Origin: Whitmania pigra
Lineage: Eukaryota; Annelida; Clitellata; Hirudinida; Haemopidae
DNA: 64,000 bases
Reading direction: 5' to 3'
Assembly (NCBI GenBank): GCA_021613335.1
Contig: JAJTWR010000182.1
Span: 552,501-616,500, forward strand
Positions 41,501 to 53,100 of this stretch are shown here, one piece after another; within the stretch, counting starts at the first letter, position 1; each line of letters starts with the position of its first letter. The notes under the pieces were generated by a model. It was not told the origin of the DNA, made no database searches, and saw nothing but the letters and a program-made list of their open reading frames with translations. Position numbers and translations under genes: made by a program.

Positions 41501-44146
41501 AATTTCAAGCAATTTGTGGAAACAATGGGAATTTTTAATTTATTAATTAACTTAGTTAGATGGAAAAAATATAATCTTTGTTTTGCGTGCTGATTAATGA
41601 CTACTTCCTTAGATAATATAAAATACTTATATAATAATTAATTAAATAACTATAAAAATATAATATAAAATAAATCGAATATGCTGATAATAATTGTTCA
41701 TTTTCTGAATATTTTCCAAAATATAAATTTCAAATCCAAAACAAATCAAAAGTTTAAAGTTCTTAGGATTAAATCCTTGCAAGGTAAACAAACACTGGAT
41801 GCAGATGCCCCTATAAGTCAGTTTTATGGAATGTATGCTGGTTAATGAAACTAATTATTTCAATCATTGTCATGGCTTCCAGCATCACTATCATCATCAC
41901 GGCCTGCAAGATGTTTTTTGCTACTAGCACGATCTACAAGTTATAGCCAACAATTTTCTCAAGTGATGTGATACAAAATAAATCATGAATGATGAAATAA
42001 TAAAAACAACAACAACAACAATAACAGATTCAATATGTGACAACAAATAATGACGTGCTTCAGATTTTAATATTTCATTTTTCGATGTATTTTTGTTTTT
42101 AATAACAAAAATGGTGTCATTAATTTTTAACAGTTTTTAAACAAACATGAATTTAAGCTTTTTAACGAAAAGTACTTCAGAAATAGCCATGTTTAAGTTG
42201 AAAAGTAATGAAGTGTATCTAAAAATAAACTCAAAGGATCAATATATAAGAGTTTAGGTGACAATATAATATATACTCATACTCAAAGTTGACAGGAATA
42301 ACATTGGTATTAAAATAAAATCAATCAGTGTGATGTTGGAGGGTTAAAATGCGATCCCAATCCGAACGTCGTCGATGATCGCCTACCAGCTGTCGCAACG
42401 CACGAACAATGTTCACAATGTCCGGAACCAGGGGCTCAAAAAACTCGAATCAATTCTGTCATCTAAAAATAAAACTGGCAAACTCTGTTTCATTGATGTC
42501 ATTGAGCTCATATTTCACATCGTGTATGTTTTCATTTCATGATTGATACTTTAAAAATGTTCTCCCCGAGTTAACACTCAGAAATTGTTGAGTGCCTTGG
42601 AAAATTTTTGAAATGTACGACGTCTCGACCTGATTCTGCATCATCGCCCGACAACTCTTCCGAATGAGTTTGGAGTGCTGACAGCTCCAACACTCTAAAG
42701 ACAAGTGTTGACAACAAGGAAATCAAAATTTCTGAGAGGTTCCAATGATCTGAGAGCTCTTATGATTTCACTTCAAATGACCACTTAAAGTTGTAGTGAA
42801 TAGAGTGTAAAAGCTTTGGAAGATAAACTAAAGTGATGAGCGTAAAAATTATTCTAAGTCAGATAAATGAATTCACTTTTAAACTAGGTACAAAGAATGC
42901 TCCATGAATTTATGTTATCATCAAATTGACTAATAGATCAATGCTATGTTTTTAAGGTGCAATCAACTTGTATTGTCTTCAAACTTTACAAAAAGCCAAA
43001 TTGTGTAAATTAAATGTTACATTATTAAATGAATAAATGCTTGCGTAAACTAATTACCGACATGTCAACATTATAAAACAAATGTAAGACAAAAATGAAG
43101 ACAAGGCAGCCCAAACAAACTACAACATCTGCATCACTGAATGAGTAAACATATAATAATACAGAAATAATCTTAACAACAACAATAATAATATTAATTC
43201 ACGGCCTTCAATCTGTTTCTCCACCAATAGAATTTCATCCCCGAATGACTGACACCAATTACTAACTTACTAGCATAACATTAGCCTTGCATTAGCATAA
43301 TTAGTTGTAAAGAAATCATAGAAAAAATCGAGAAACCATCAGGATAAGTGCATTCTAGAAATTATAATTCTTAAAAATTAACTAAAATCCACTATGGATT
43401 TTAATGCTAATGTGAATCAGTTGTGGCATGTTTAATTCACCTCAACGTGTAAAGAATCAACTGGAATTAGTAATAGTCATAGCTATTAGTCATAACTCAT
43501 AATAACATATGCCCTCATGAGGTTTTGAACACTTCATCATCACAAGTACGACAATTACTTTGTAACAAGTTGAAACTAAAGAAATATAACAACAAAATTT
43601 GGTCTTCAAATAATAATTTTCATAATGAGTTGAACCATACAAAAACGAGTCAATTTAATAATATAGATCTTCATTTACTTAAAAATCTAGGAAATGAGCT
43701 TTTAGTTTGTGAAGAATATGAATGTGAATGAGACTCAACTAATTAATTTCAATAAAATGTAAAAGATAAGTGATCTAAATAGCACTATATGAAATGCACC
43801 TAAATTCTTTTTTGAATTAAAAATTGGATGTAATGTTTTAACATAGAACATTTTACATCATCGACCATCAGTTTTAAAATGATGTTGACAACAATTTACC
43901 ATATCTTATACCAAGATTTCCTTTTATTATTGACAATAATCAGTCAAAGATTTTTTCTCAAAATTAATCAAGTCAAAAGTACATCAACCAACCTTTGTGC
44001 ACTTGAAAAGAATTTAATGAAGAGCCATGTCTGTCCTTTATCTTATTAAATTTATTAACTACAAACTCATTAGTTGATTCCAATAAGCAAAATTGAAATG
44101 TCAACATGAAAATAATAACCAAACACTTAGAATAACTATTTGACAT
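31502..44146 (-). CDS. STIM: Stromal interaction molecule (ER calcium sensor)
   Basis: STIM senses ER calcium and opens plasma-membrane Orai channels. Thirteen minus-strand exons: 44146-43993, 41496-41372, 40457-40346, 39750-39639, 39292-39177, 38895-38721, 37932-37848, 37327-37253, 36742-36578, 35137-35049, 33799-33648, 33225-33181, 31872-31502. They join in phase to 592 codons (591 aa), close to insect Stim. Order: signal peptide (MSNSYSKCLVIIFMLTFQFC), EF-hand loop DDDQNGNLDRSE, hidden EF-hand, SAM domain (NWTVEDVILWLDLHVELGQY), transmembrane helix (DTLFFFSILLALAGCGLGY), coiled coil 1 with an acidic insert (YEDDEDDMGD), SOAR/CAD (LQQWLQLTYEVESRY; later TTNPGIPYLN, human VNNPGIHSL), and a lysine-rich tail (KKESKKFKSPLKI) for membrane lipid binding. 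Exon 1 was placed by its signal peptide and matching phase; borders of exons 10 and 12 are less certain. Confidence 0.93.
32489..32590. repeat. (AAT/AAC)n microsatellite in STIM intron 12
   Basis: About 100 bases of AAT flanked by AAC at both ends. Intronic. Confidence 0.9.
35599..35634. repeat. Short (ATT)n microsatellite in STIM intron 9
   Basis: ATT repeat with one GTT interruption. Intronic. Confidence 0.75.
40735..40762 (-). repeat. SINE-like 3' end motif
   Basis: On the minus strand reads GGAAGGAGCGCTATATAAAT followed by GG. It is shared with the plus strand at 11533-11556 apart from one base. The GCGCTATATAAAT ending resembles tails of L2/CR1-mobilised SINEs. It lies in STIM intron 2. 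Confidence 0.45.
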
Positions 44147-45801
44147 GTCTTTATAAGGAAATGAATCAGTTTGAAAATAATGGCATGTTTATGTTCCTCG
44201 CAGGGTGACAACATTCACCGATCTCTAATCTCTTGAACATGTAAGACAAAACAGGGCGGGTTTTTATACACGTTGAACCAGCTGATAAATTAAAATATCA
44301 TTCAAAAAGCAGAAGAAACTACGAATTTTTGCATCTTAATTGCAAAATAACTGAACAAGTTAATAGCATCAACATATAAATTCAAAATTTGTAGGAATGC
44401 ATGACTCCATAAAGACTTTAACATTATCAATTTATAAAGTTGTTATAAACATATACCCGCTAAGCGCAGAACATATGGAACATTAATAATTCTTAAATAC
44501 GTTTCAAAAATTTTTATTAGCGTTTTTTTTTTATATAAATTAACGAATCTATAATAAACATACATAATTATTTTATGTAAAATAATTTCTAAATTTGACA
44601 AAATGTCTGCGACAAAAACTGATATTCACTTTTATAGATTTAAACATTAGTTGAAAATTTACCTCTGCAGCAATGTATGGCTTATATGTTAATTGTGATA
44701 CAATGCATTTTTGTTTTAGATGATATGACAAAAACAAAGATCTTTTTGGAATGAAGTTAATCCATTCCTTTAATTTTAGTTTAATTGATATCCATAACAA
44801 TAAAACAAAACTTGGTGTTTGCCAAGCCTTTGTCGTGTCTGTCGCCTTTGTCTCCATCGTCCTTAGGTTCAATAAAAACCATTTAATAATAATTCTGTAT
44901 GCATATGGTTACTTTTTGGTAACACAAAAAACACAAAACAAGTAAAAGGAATACAACAAGAATTGTTTTTTTTTTCATTCCTATGTTATCCTAACTGGAT
45001 TTTTTTTTAGAAGGTTATATTATCATTTCCAGGATTCTTTTCTGGAAGGAGATAACATCGAGTTTTATCTGTTATTGTTATCAATATGAAGAAAATTTAG
45101 CTGGATCAAATTAAATGGTGCCAAATACAAATAAAAATAACTTTTCATGATCTCGTAAAGAATATGAGTAATATATTAATTTCGCGCCATATTATTAAAT
45201 ATGATGCACGCTTTCATAACGACTAATTCAAATCATAATTCGAGTTTTATTTGAGAGCGCCGCGTCGTTTAGTTTAGTTTATACTTACAGCTGAAACTAG
45301 AGAGTTTTTGAACAACACTTTTTATATTTTTAAATTTAAATCCACCTAAATTGAAAAAACATACGTCTGAGAGTGATACTAACAGCTAATGAGAAGAGGA
45401 CACTATTAAGAAATCATTTTTTGCCTGTGGAAAACGCAGCCACCCATTCATTCCATGGTTTCCGCCGGCTGGAATTGCATCTGTGCGCTGTTATATTTTT
45501 CGGCTGGGCAGGGAGCCTGCACTCCCGCATGTCGCTTGGGAAGGCGTCTGTTGCATGGATTCTTCAATCAATTACTTCTATGAAATAATATTTTAGTCTT
45601 CAGTCGCATAAGCTCTTTTCGTTCGTGATTATAGACGTTAGATAGCTTTTAATCTCTCGCAGCTTTGTAAGCGTTCAGATCTGCCTCGGATAATTTTTAG
45701 GTTTTTTTGTTACTTTTAAATTTTTTTCGAAGCACCATGGATGAGGGTTTGGATTGATTTCTTTATTGAAAATATTTGTTACAGAAGTTTGAATGAATAA
45801 A
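44147..45801. other. Intergenic upstream of STIM
   Basis: Should contain the STIM promoter and perhaps that of the plus-strand gene to the right. A GC-richer block at 45420-45560 is open on the plus strand but matches nothing I recognise. Confidence 0.45.
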
Positions 45802-45845
45802 TTATGGCTGATCCATATTTAAATGAGATATGTGAATGGTGACAG

Positions 45846-45993
45846 GGATAGTGATGACCCCTTCCAAGAAAGGGGATACAACAATCATCACCATTGAAAA
45901 AGTTAAGAAGACACAACTCGATGAATCCAAGGTTGCCCATGTGGCTGGTGGGCAGCATAGTGGACTCGTGGTCAACAAGCAGCAGACGTGTTG
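45846..45993 (+). CDS. Candidate coding exon (unassigned)
   Basis: An acceptor-like GTGACAG precedes, and a GTGAAT donor follows, an open segment encoding IVMTPSKKGDTTIITIEKVK and later VAHVAGGQHSGLVVNKQQTC. The second half loosely resembles an RCC1-type blade. The phases (1 in, 2 out) do not match the 46229 exon directly, though they would fit an acceptor at about 46153. It may be an upstream exon of the gene that follows. Confidence 0.3.
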
Positions 45994-46228
45994 GTGAATT
46001 TGTCGTTCAATGACAAAATGAGAAAATGATTTTGTAATCTCTTTTGACATTTATTTTATTTGATGTTTTATCAACTATTTGACTATTTTCTTTTGCATTT
46101 CATTGGTTCTATAAATTATTTTGCATGTTATTAATTTGCTTCGAAATTGGTCAGTTTTGTTTTTAATTATGCTTTTGTGGAAAATATTTATGACAACTTT
46201 TTGAAACAGTCGAATTTTTTATTTAAAG

Positions 46229-48220
46229 GTCAAAATGATGAAGACAACGTTCCCCACCTCTTACTTGAATTTAAGTGTTTTCTTGTCGATCAGAAATCTG
46301 ATAAACACATTGCTGTGAGTTTATTTAAAGATCATTTTTTAATGTTCAAATTCATTTTGTTTCTCTCAGCTAAGGGCAATTAAATAATATATAATTGTAA
46401 TACTTTTATGGATGTGCCACATGATTAATACAGCAAATAATTTAAAGGAGAATTATTTATTTATATAAATTAATTTAATCTGATTAACAACGTTATTGAC
46501 ATTCTCATGGCAGGAGAACAGGATCCTAAAATTCTGGTTTGCATCCGAGACGGACTACTTGGACAGAGTGACGAGTGCCTACGACTTCTTCAGGGAACTC
46601 GTCAGACCCGAACAGTTTCCAAGAGGTTCTCATTGCCATTGATGACTCTTGGTGTTAATGTTTTTTTAAAGATGATGTTTTTTTAATGATTCTTGATAAT
46701 CTTACTATTATTACTTTGGTTATTTCTGTATGTGTATCCTCATTTAGCTCTCTAAACAGTAGCTATTTATTAAATGCTTAATTTAAGTCTTTATTATTTA
46801 TTATTATTATTATTATTATTTTCATCATGTAGGTTAACTTTTTAAACCTTTGTGATGCTCAATTGCACACAAACATCACTGCAAAGTTAATTACTAAAGC
46901 CAATGTTATGAATAGAACCTGTGAAATCTAACTTTAATCTCTAAATGTACTTGAAAGTTTTCAAAATCAAACAAACCATTACTGTCTCTTCAACGCTCTT
47001 AATGGTGATGCTAATTGTTAGAGATTACGATGATGATGGTAGGGGTGATGATGGTGATAAACAATTTCACGCATATATTCATTTCTCGCAATTATAATGG
47101 CAATTGACCATTGTAAATCGAAGGTTACCTATTTTTTTGGCAGACTACGTTGGTTTCATAAAGAAGATGATGAAACAGCTTCAGTCGCAGAAGTACCACA
47201 TCGTCAAGAAGATCGAAGCTGACCTGAGACAACTCAATCAGGAGGAAACGCAATCTCAAGGTTGTCTTCGAAGGTTTTTACTCCGTAATCGTAATACTAA
47301 TTAATGATTATTAATTGTTAATTATTTATTAAAATTATCATTGCTATGCACTTTAGATTAACCTGGTTAATTTTCATTTCATTTGGCTTAAGGAGCATAA
47401 TAATTGTCTGACAGATGAAGATGCTAAAAACATGTGTTGTGTGATGAAGGCTGTTTGTTGGTTATTGAAATTAAAAGTAACTACGATTGAAGACTGATTG
47501 ACAGTAGACTATCAATCCATGATGATATTCATTCTCTAAATTTCATTTGCATTACTTAATGTTATCATTAACTAGGGTGATGAAGAAGATGGTGGTGATG
47601 ACGATGATGATTATGGTGGCAGTTATGATGATGATCATGGTGATGGCAGTAACGTGGAACATTGATTGCTCTGAATGATATGCTCATTAAGCATTTTGTA
47701 TGAAGACAGGGTCATAAACATTTCAAAGTTGAAAAGAGAAGAAAATCACAAATGATGGTGACAACGATGATGATGATGGTGATGATGATGATGTTGATGA
47801 TGATGATGATTGTTGTTGAGTTCCGCTGTAGTCACCTTGTTGCAATGGCCATTTATGTAACTTTTAGATATTATTTTGTATATGCACAGTTTTTTCTGGA
47901 TAATATTGCTAATGGGTTCAAGTGGCATCTTTAAGTTCATTCACTGAATGTTTGGGCGATGTATTTCATGCTAATGTTCGTGCTTTTATGTCATGGTTTC
48001 ATGATTTCAAATGCTTAATCAACTTCTACATACATCATTATTTCTGATGTTATAATAAATATTTATTAAGTTAAATCATATAAAGTGGTAAATTGTATTC
48101 CATTAGCATTTGACTTGCAACTTTCTACTGACATCTCGAATTGTCATATATCATTGCAGCTTATATCGTTGGAAAGACGATAAGAACTTCTTGTTGTGGA
48201 TAGGGGAACCTGGTGGATAA
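46229..48220 (+). CDS. 3' part of an unrecognised multi-exon gene, faintly RGS-like
   Basis: Four plus-strand exons with coherent phases: 46229-46314 (or an earlier start, open to 46147), 46514-46625, 47144-47273 and 48160-48220 (ending TAA). The encoded segment is VPHLLLEFKCFLVDQKSDKH, ENRILKFWFASETDYLDRV, YDFFRELVRPEQFP, YVGFIKKMMKQLQSQKYHIV, and the end LYRWKDDKNFLLWIGEPGG. The pattern E-N-x-L-x-F-W followed about 25 residues later by F-x-x-x-V-x-P resembles the central helices of an RGS domain, but the match is weak. An alternative donor for the third exon at 47260 would shift the ending. The 5' end is not determined. This is probably a real gene because codon use, GC and splice sites agree; its family is unknown to me. 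Confidence 0.5.
47574..47815. repeat. GAT-type microsatellites in intron
   Basis: Two blocks of imperfect GATGAT/GGTGAT at about 47574-47650 and 47753-47813, within the third intron of the preceding gene. Confidence 0.75.
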
Positions 48221-50190
48221 AATGCTGCTGAAAAAATTGTGGGAAGTTTATCTGGTAATTAAAAGCAGTTGTGACAGCGATGGTGATGATGCAGTTTGAC
48301 GATGATGTACTTGGTGATGATGTTTTTGGTGATGATGTACTTGGTGATGATGATGCATTTGATGATGTACTTGGAGGTGCTAAAGATGAGAGAATGAGGC
48401 GACTTGCAGTTGCAGTTGCTGAAGGTTGAGCGACGGTGGATGTGCTTTTGCTGCAACCATGACATGTGTTGATGTGCCTACATTTGTGCATATTTATTTA
48501 CTATTTATTCCCATGGCTTAAATATTTACTCTTATCAATCAAATATTTATTTTATTACCTGCATCTGAGAGTCTGTCCATCTTCCTTATTTTTTTCAAAG
48601 AACTGGATTGAATTGCATCCGCGCCTGTATTAATGTCTGGGTACCTTTAAAATGTTTGCTGGAATCCATGCTTTGTGCAAAAATTCTGATTTTCGGACGC
48701 ATCCTGTTTTGTTCCATCTGCAGTTGTTTGCGACAGAGGATGCATGCTGATGATGAGATCGTTACGATGATGATGATGATGGCGACGACGACGACGATGA
48801 TGGTGATGATGATGATGATGATGGTGATGATAATGGAGTGGTAGAGAAGCATTGTGCTCTACTATCCTTTGAGTTGTCCGACGTTACTGGGCCGCGTCGG
48901 ATGATTATGATTAATAAAGCACACAGAGGCCTAATTAGATGATGATTGCTATGGTTACTATGGTTATGACGTTGATTTGATTGATGGTTGTCTTAGTGAT
49001 GGTGGTGGTGATCATGATGTTGATGACACTCGCGAAGTCTTAATGAGGTCTATTAGCAGGTGATTATCATAAATTGTTTCGTATATTATCAGATAATGTC
49101 CAAGAGAGACGATATACGAACAAAGTCTACGGTATGTTTCGATCTGTTATGGTATTGGACAAGTTTAATACTGACAAGTTTTTAATGTTGTTGTTATTGT
49201 TGGTTAATTCTCACACAAAATTTAAGTGTTGTGGTTGGTTAAGTTAACTAAATTTGTGTAAGTTGCTTCTTATTATTTCTAATCTGCTCGTTGTTTGTGT
49301 TGTTGCTGTGGACGACCAACTAACGAGGATCTAAATTGTTGTTTATTTTCTTAATTTATGCGTTTAAACATAAATTTTTAAGCTTGGGTTCAACACGACC
49401 CGAAACTTCAGATGAATTCTGTGTTGAACGTTTTTTCGTTTGTTGTGACGTTTGCCATCCCGTGGGAATTCAACTATCAGGTTGCCAGGTGAAGATGATG
49501 TGGGTAACGGCAGTCATGATAATGATGCCAGAGTACTTGAAGTTTGTATCCTTAATGGTCTGATGTCTTGTCCCTCTAATGATCAAAGATGTTCTTGAGT
49601 CATGATTGCGATAACAATGATTGATGATGATGATGATGATGATGATATAGGTGTTAAGTCATGACAAGAACTTTTTTCCTAATGTACTGCAACTGCATGG
49701 AATACGTTGCTGGATGTGCTTAACCATTGTCTAATCACTGACCTGTCAATTAAGCTTTGTTTGTTAAACGCTTGTTTAATAAACAATGTATCTTTATTGC
49801 ATTGCAGTTGATTGTTTATTTGTTGAGATGCTTGTGCCATTGTTGATTGGTTTGATGGTTGGAAGGTACTAACATTAGTGAGATAAAATAATTAACTCGT
49901 TATTGTTAAAGCTACTGTTGCTGTTGTCATTTCTAATTTAAATTAATTGAATTATGTTGATTTACTAATTCGTGTTTGTTCGTGTGGCAAGCATTGTCGG
50001 ATTTGAATTTAAGGCACCTGCTAACAATTACGATGGAAAGTGGATGCCGTTAAATTGCTTTTGCCTACACTTTCATTTCCCTTGGTGGCGATGATGATGA
50101 TGACGATGATGGTCTCCCATAGGGTGGACCGGACGCCATAAAAATATCATCCATTAGTCACTCGCACCTTGGGAATAGGTTCAGTCTGAA
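48221..50190. other. Intergenic with GAT minisatellites
   Basis: Contains a roughly 24-bp repeat around GATGATGTACTTGGTGATGA (48299-48377), a GATGAT/GACGAC microsatellite (48760-48835) and shorter GAT runs near 49622-49650 and 50090-50112. The open frames on both strands here are repeat artefacts. No gene recognised. Confidence 0.55.
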
Positions 50191-53100
50191 ATGTCATTCA
50201 AAAGAAGTGCTCCATTCGTCGTCATGACATTAACGTTCGAAATGACGGATGTTATCGATAACTTAACAGTTATAGATGTTGCATCAATATTCATGTCATT
50301 GACAATTATCTTATTTTTACATTCCACAGTGTCTCTGTGCGAAGGCAGTGGTAGGTACAACTATTCTTTGATTTTTTCGTCTTGTTTTATTTTTTATTCA
50401 TTTTTTTTAATTTAATTTTTTTTATATTCATTAAGTTCTCTTATCTGAGGACCTAAAATCTTGTAAAATGTATTCAATTTGTAATTATCCCCTAATGACT
50501 TGAGATTAACTCATCAATTGCGAGCACTCACATTGTTGGTACATTCACCTACCAGGTGATCTGAGGTGAAATCTTTGATTGATTGATAAGGAAGGTGTAT
50601 GATATCCTGTTCTGTTCAAGATGAACTGCAGATTAAGAAACAGTAATAGTAACAGTAGTGCAGACATTGTTGCAACATCCACTGCTCGTAGATGAGTCTG
50701 TTATGCAAACATCAGCAGACTTGTGCTCTACCGTCTTGATTGACCTTCCCATTATTGTAAAGGAATCGATGTCTGCAAACATATCGTAAATATAATTACC
50801 ATATTACTATATAATAAACATACGCTTAATTGTTATTTGTATTTGTATTTAGCTGAATTTTTGAATGCCTTATGTATCCTAATAAGATGTGAAGATTGAA
50901 AATGTTTGCTAGTTTTTTAATAAAAATGCATTTCAATGAAGAATAATGTTTTAGCTATCGTATTTTATTATTATTATTATTATTTCACTGCCAACAAATT
51001 AAAAATAATCCTACAAAATAAGAGTGAAATAAAATGGCTATTGACTGATTGAATGAATGAATGAATGAATGAATGAATGAATGAATGAATGAATGAATGA
51101 ATGAATGAATGAATGATTGAATGAATGAATGAATAAATGAATGCAGACTGAAATTGCATGAACAGGTCTCAGCAGGGAAGATAAGAGACCAAGAGAGATG
51201 ATAGTACAAGAACAACTGCTCCACTACTTGGAGTCTGCCTACCCAAATATACTCCCAACTGATGACCTACTGGAGTGAGTAACCACCTGCTTCCAAGTTC
51301 AACCATTGTTCAATCCATCCATCTATCCATCCATGCTTTCATCCATCCATCAACCTGTCAGTCCATCTATCATAACGTTCATCAATCCATCTCAAGTCTA
51401 ACAATCCATCACACAGTTAATGATTTCAATAGATAAATCATAAGATGGACTGGGGCATCACAGGGGCATCGATTTTATGTAGCGTTGGAAGGTCTGTAGA
51501 AAGATCGTAATTATTAATTACATAAGCGAAAGGAGAAGGAAGCCAAAGCAACTGGAGTGGATGGCAAACATGGAGGAGAAATCTCTCATTTTGTCTCCTC
51601 TGTTTGCTCTGTCCTGGCTTATCTCGTTTGGACAGTTGGTGATGACGATAGATGATGATGCCAAGGATGGTAATTGTGATGATGATGATGAATTAATTAC
51701 TTAATGCTCCTCCGAATTGGCCGCAGCATGCACAAGACACAAGATCTGCGTGAACGTATATTTGGTCGGTGATGTGCTGGAAGACAGGAATTGCGCAATT
51801 AGTGAATGCTATCAACGAACACGTTACACTCAGAACTTGTAGTAATAATACTTAAACTGAACTCCTAATGGAACAACATGTAATTCAGATGCCAGTAGTA
51901 ACCAGATTGATTTTCATTACTTTCTAATTATATCAGAATTATATCATAATATTCTTAATTACGACCATACGTGAGTTATCCATGCATTCATCACACTGGC
52001 CATTCACTCGTTGATTTCATTTCATTTCGACGGCCTGTTTAGTACAGAGGATGCAGTAAATTGTGGCGTGTTGAAAGGTGTTCTTACGAGCTGAGGAGAC
52101 GCATGGAAGGCTTGGCATCTCTAGAAGGAAAACAATAACCCTTTCTGATGATGATGTTGCTGTCGATGTTGCGTGATGATGACGATTCGACCGGATCGGA
52201 GATGGCAATAAATTCAAAACAAGAGGCGTTGTCTCTTTCGTAGTTATTCAGAAGGTATCAAAACAACGAGAAGCTGACCTTGAAAAGTCAATGGTTCAAC
52301 TAAGGAACTCTGAACATTTAGTTAAATTTTAACTACTAGAAACTTCTATGCATCCACTATTATATAGTAAATTTATATAATTATATAATATTATTAGCAT
52401 TATATAATAAAAATAAAATAACATTATTATTGTTATTGTTATTACATGGCTATTATTAAATAGCTATAGTTATTGATATTGCTTTTTTTTCTTCTTTTAT
52501 TATTGAAACCACAAAACCAGTACAAGTTGGAACCGAAAGCAAAAAAAAGGAACGGCATGAGGGAAAAACTCCCACTAACAGACCTCCTACTGCCATTGAC
52601 GAATAATGTTGCGTTTAAATGTCCCAATAATGTAAGAAATACTAAGTAATATCGAGTAATGTAATGATTATTTAGAGGTAATAATAAAGTGTTTTAATGC
52701 CTTCTTAAAAGCGTAAAGGGTTGAAAGGTTAGTGATAATACGTGGAACGGTAGAGTAAATCTTTGGTCCCAGAGTCTATGAGAACCAGTGTCAGATTTAG
52801 CAAAAGCTGATCTATAATTGTTTGACGATCGAACAGAGTATGTATGTAAAGAGGATATTTTTGAAAACAAACCATCGAAAAGATTTAGTATCATCTCATG
52901 CCGATAACATAGGAACGAAAGAGGATGCTTTTAGTCTCATTTGCAGAATTTTGTCACCGATATTTGGGATGCTGCAATCTGAGGTGGTGGAGGTGATGAC
53001 AACAGCTGTCGACTTCAAATTAAAGGACATTCATTCCCTCTTAATCATTACCAGGAGAGGGACTGTTGTCGTTGTCTGCTCTATGATGATGATTCCTCCT

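Noticed and set aside
45846..45993. RCC1-repeat protein
   Set aside because: Only a short GGQHSGLVV-like stretch resembles an RCC1 blade; this is too little to name the family, so it is kept as an unassigned candidate exon.
48144..48852. Open frames of 68-115 codons on both strands
   Set aside because: They read through GAT-type minisatellites (Ser/Thr-rich or Ile/Val-rich products). The real exon nearby is 48160-48220 on the plus strand.
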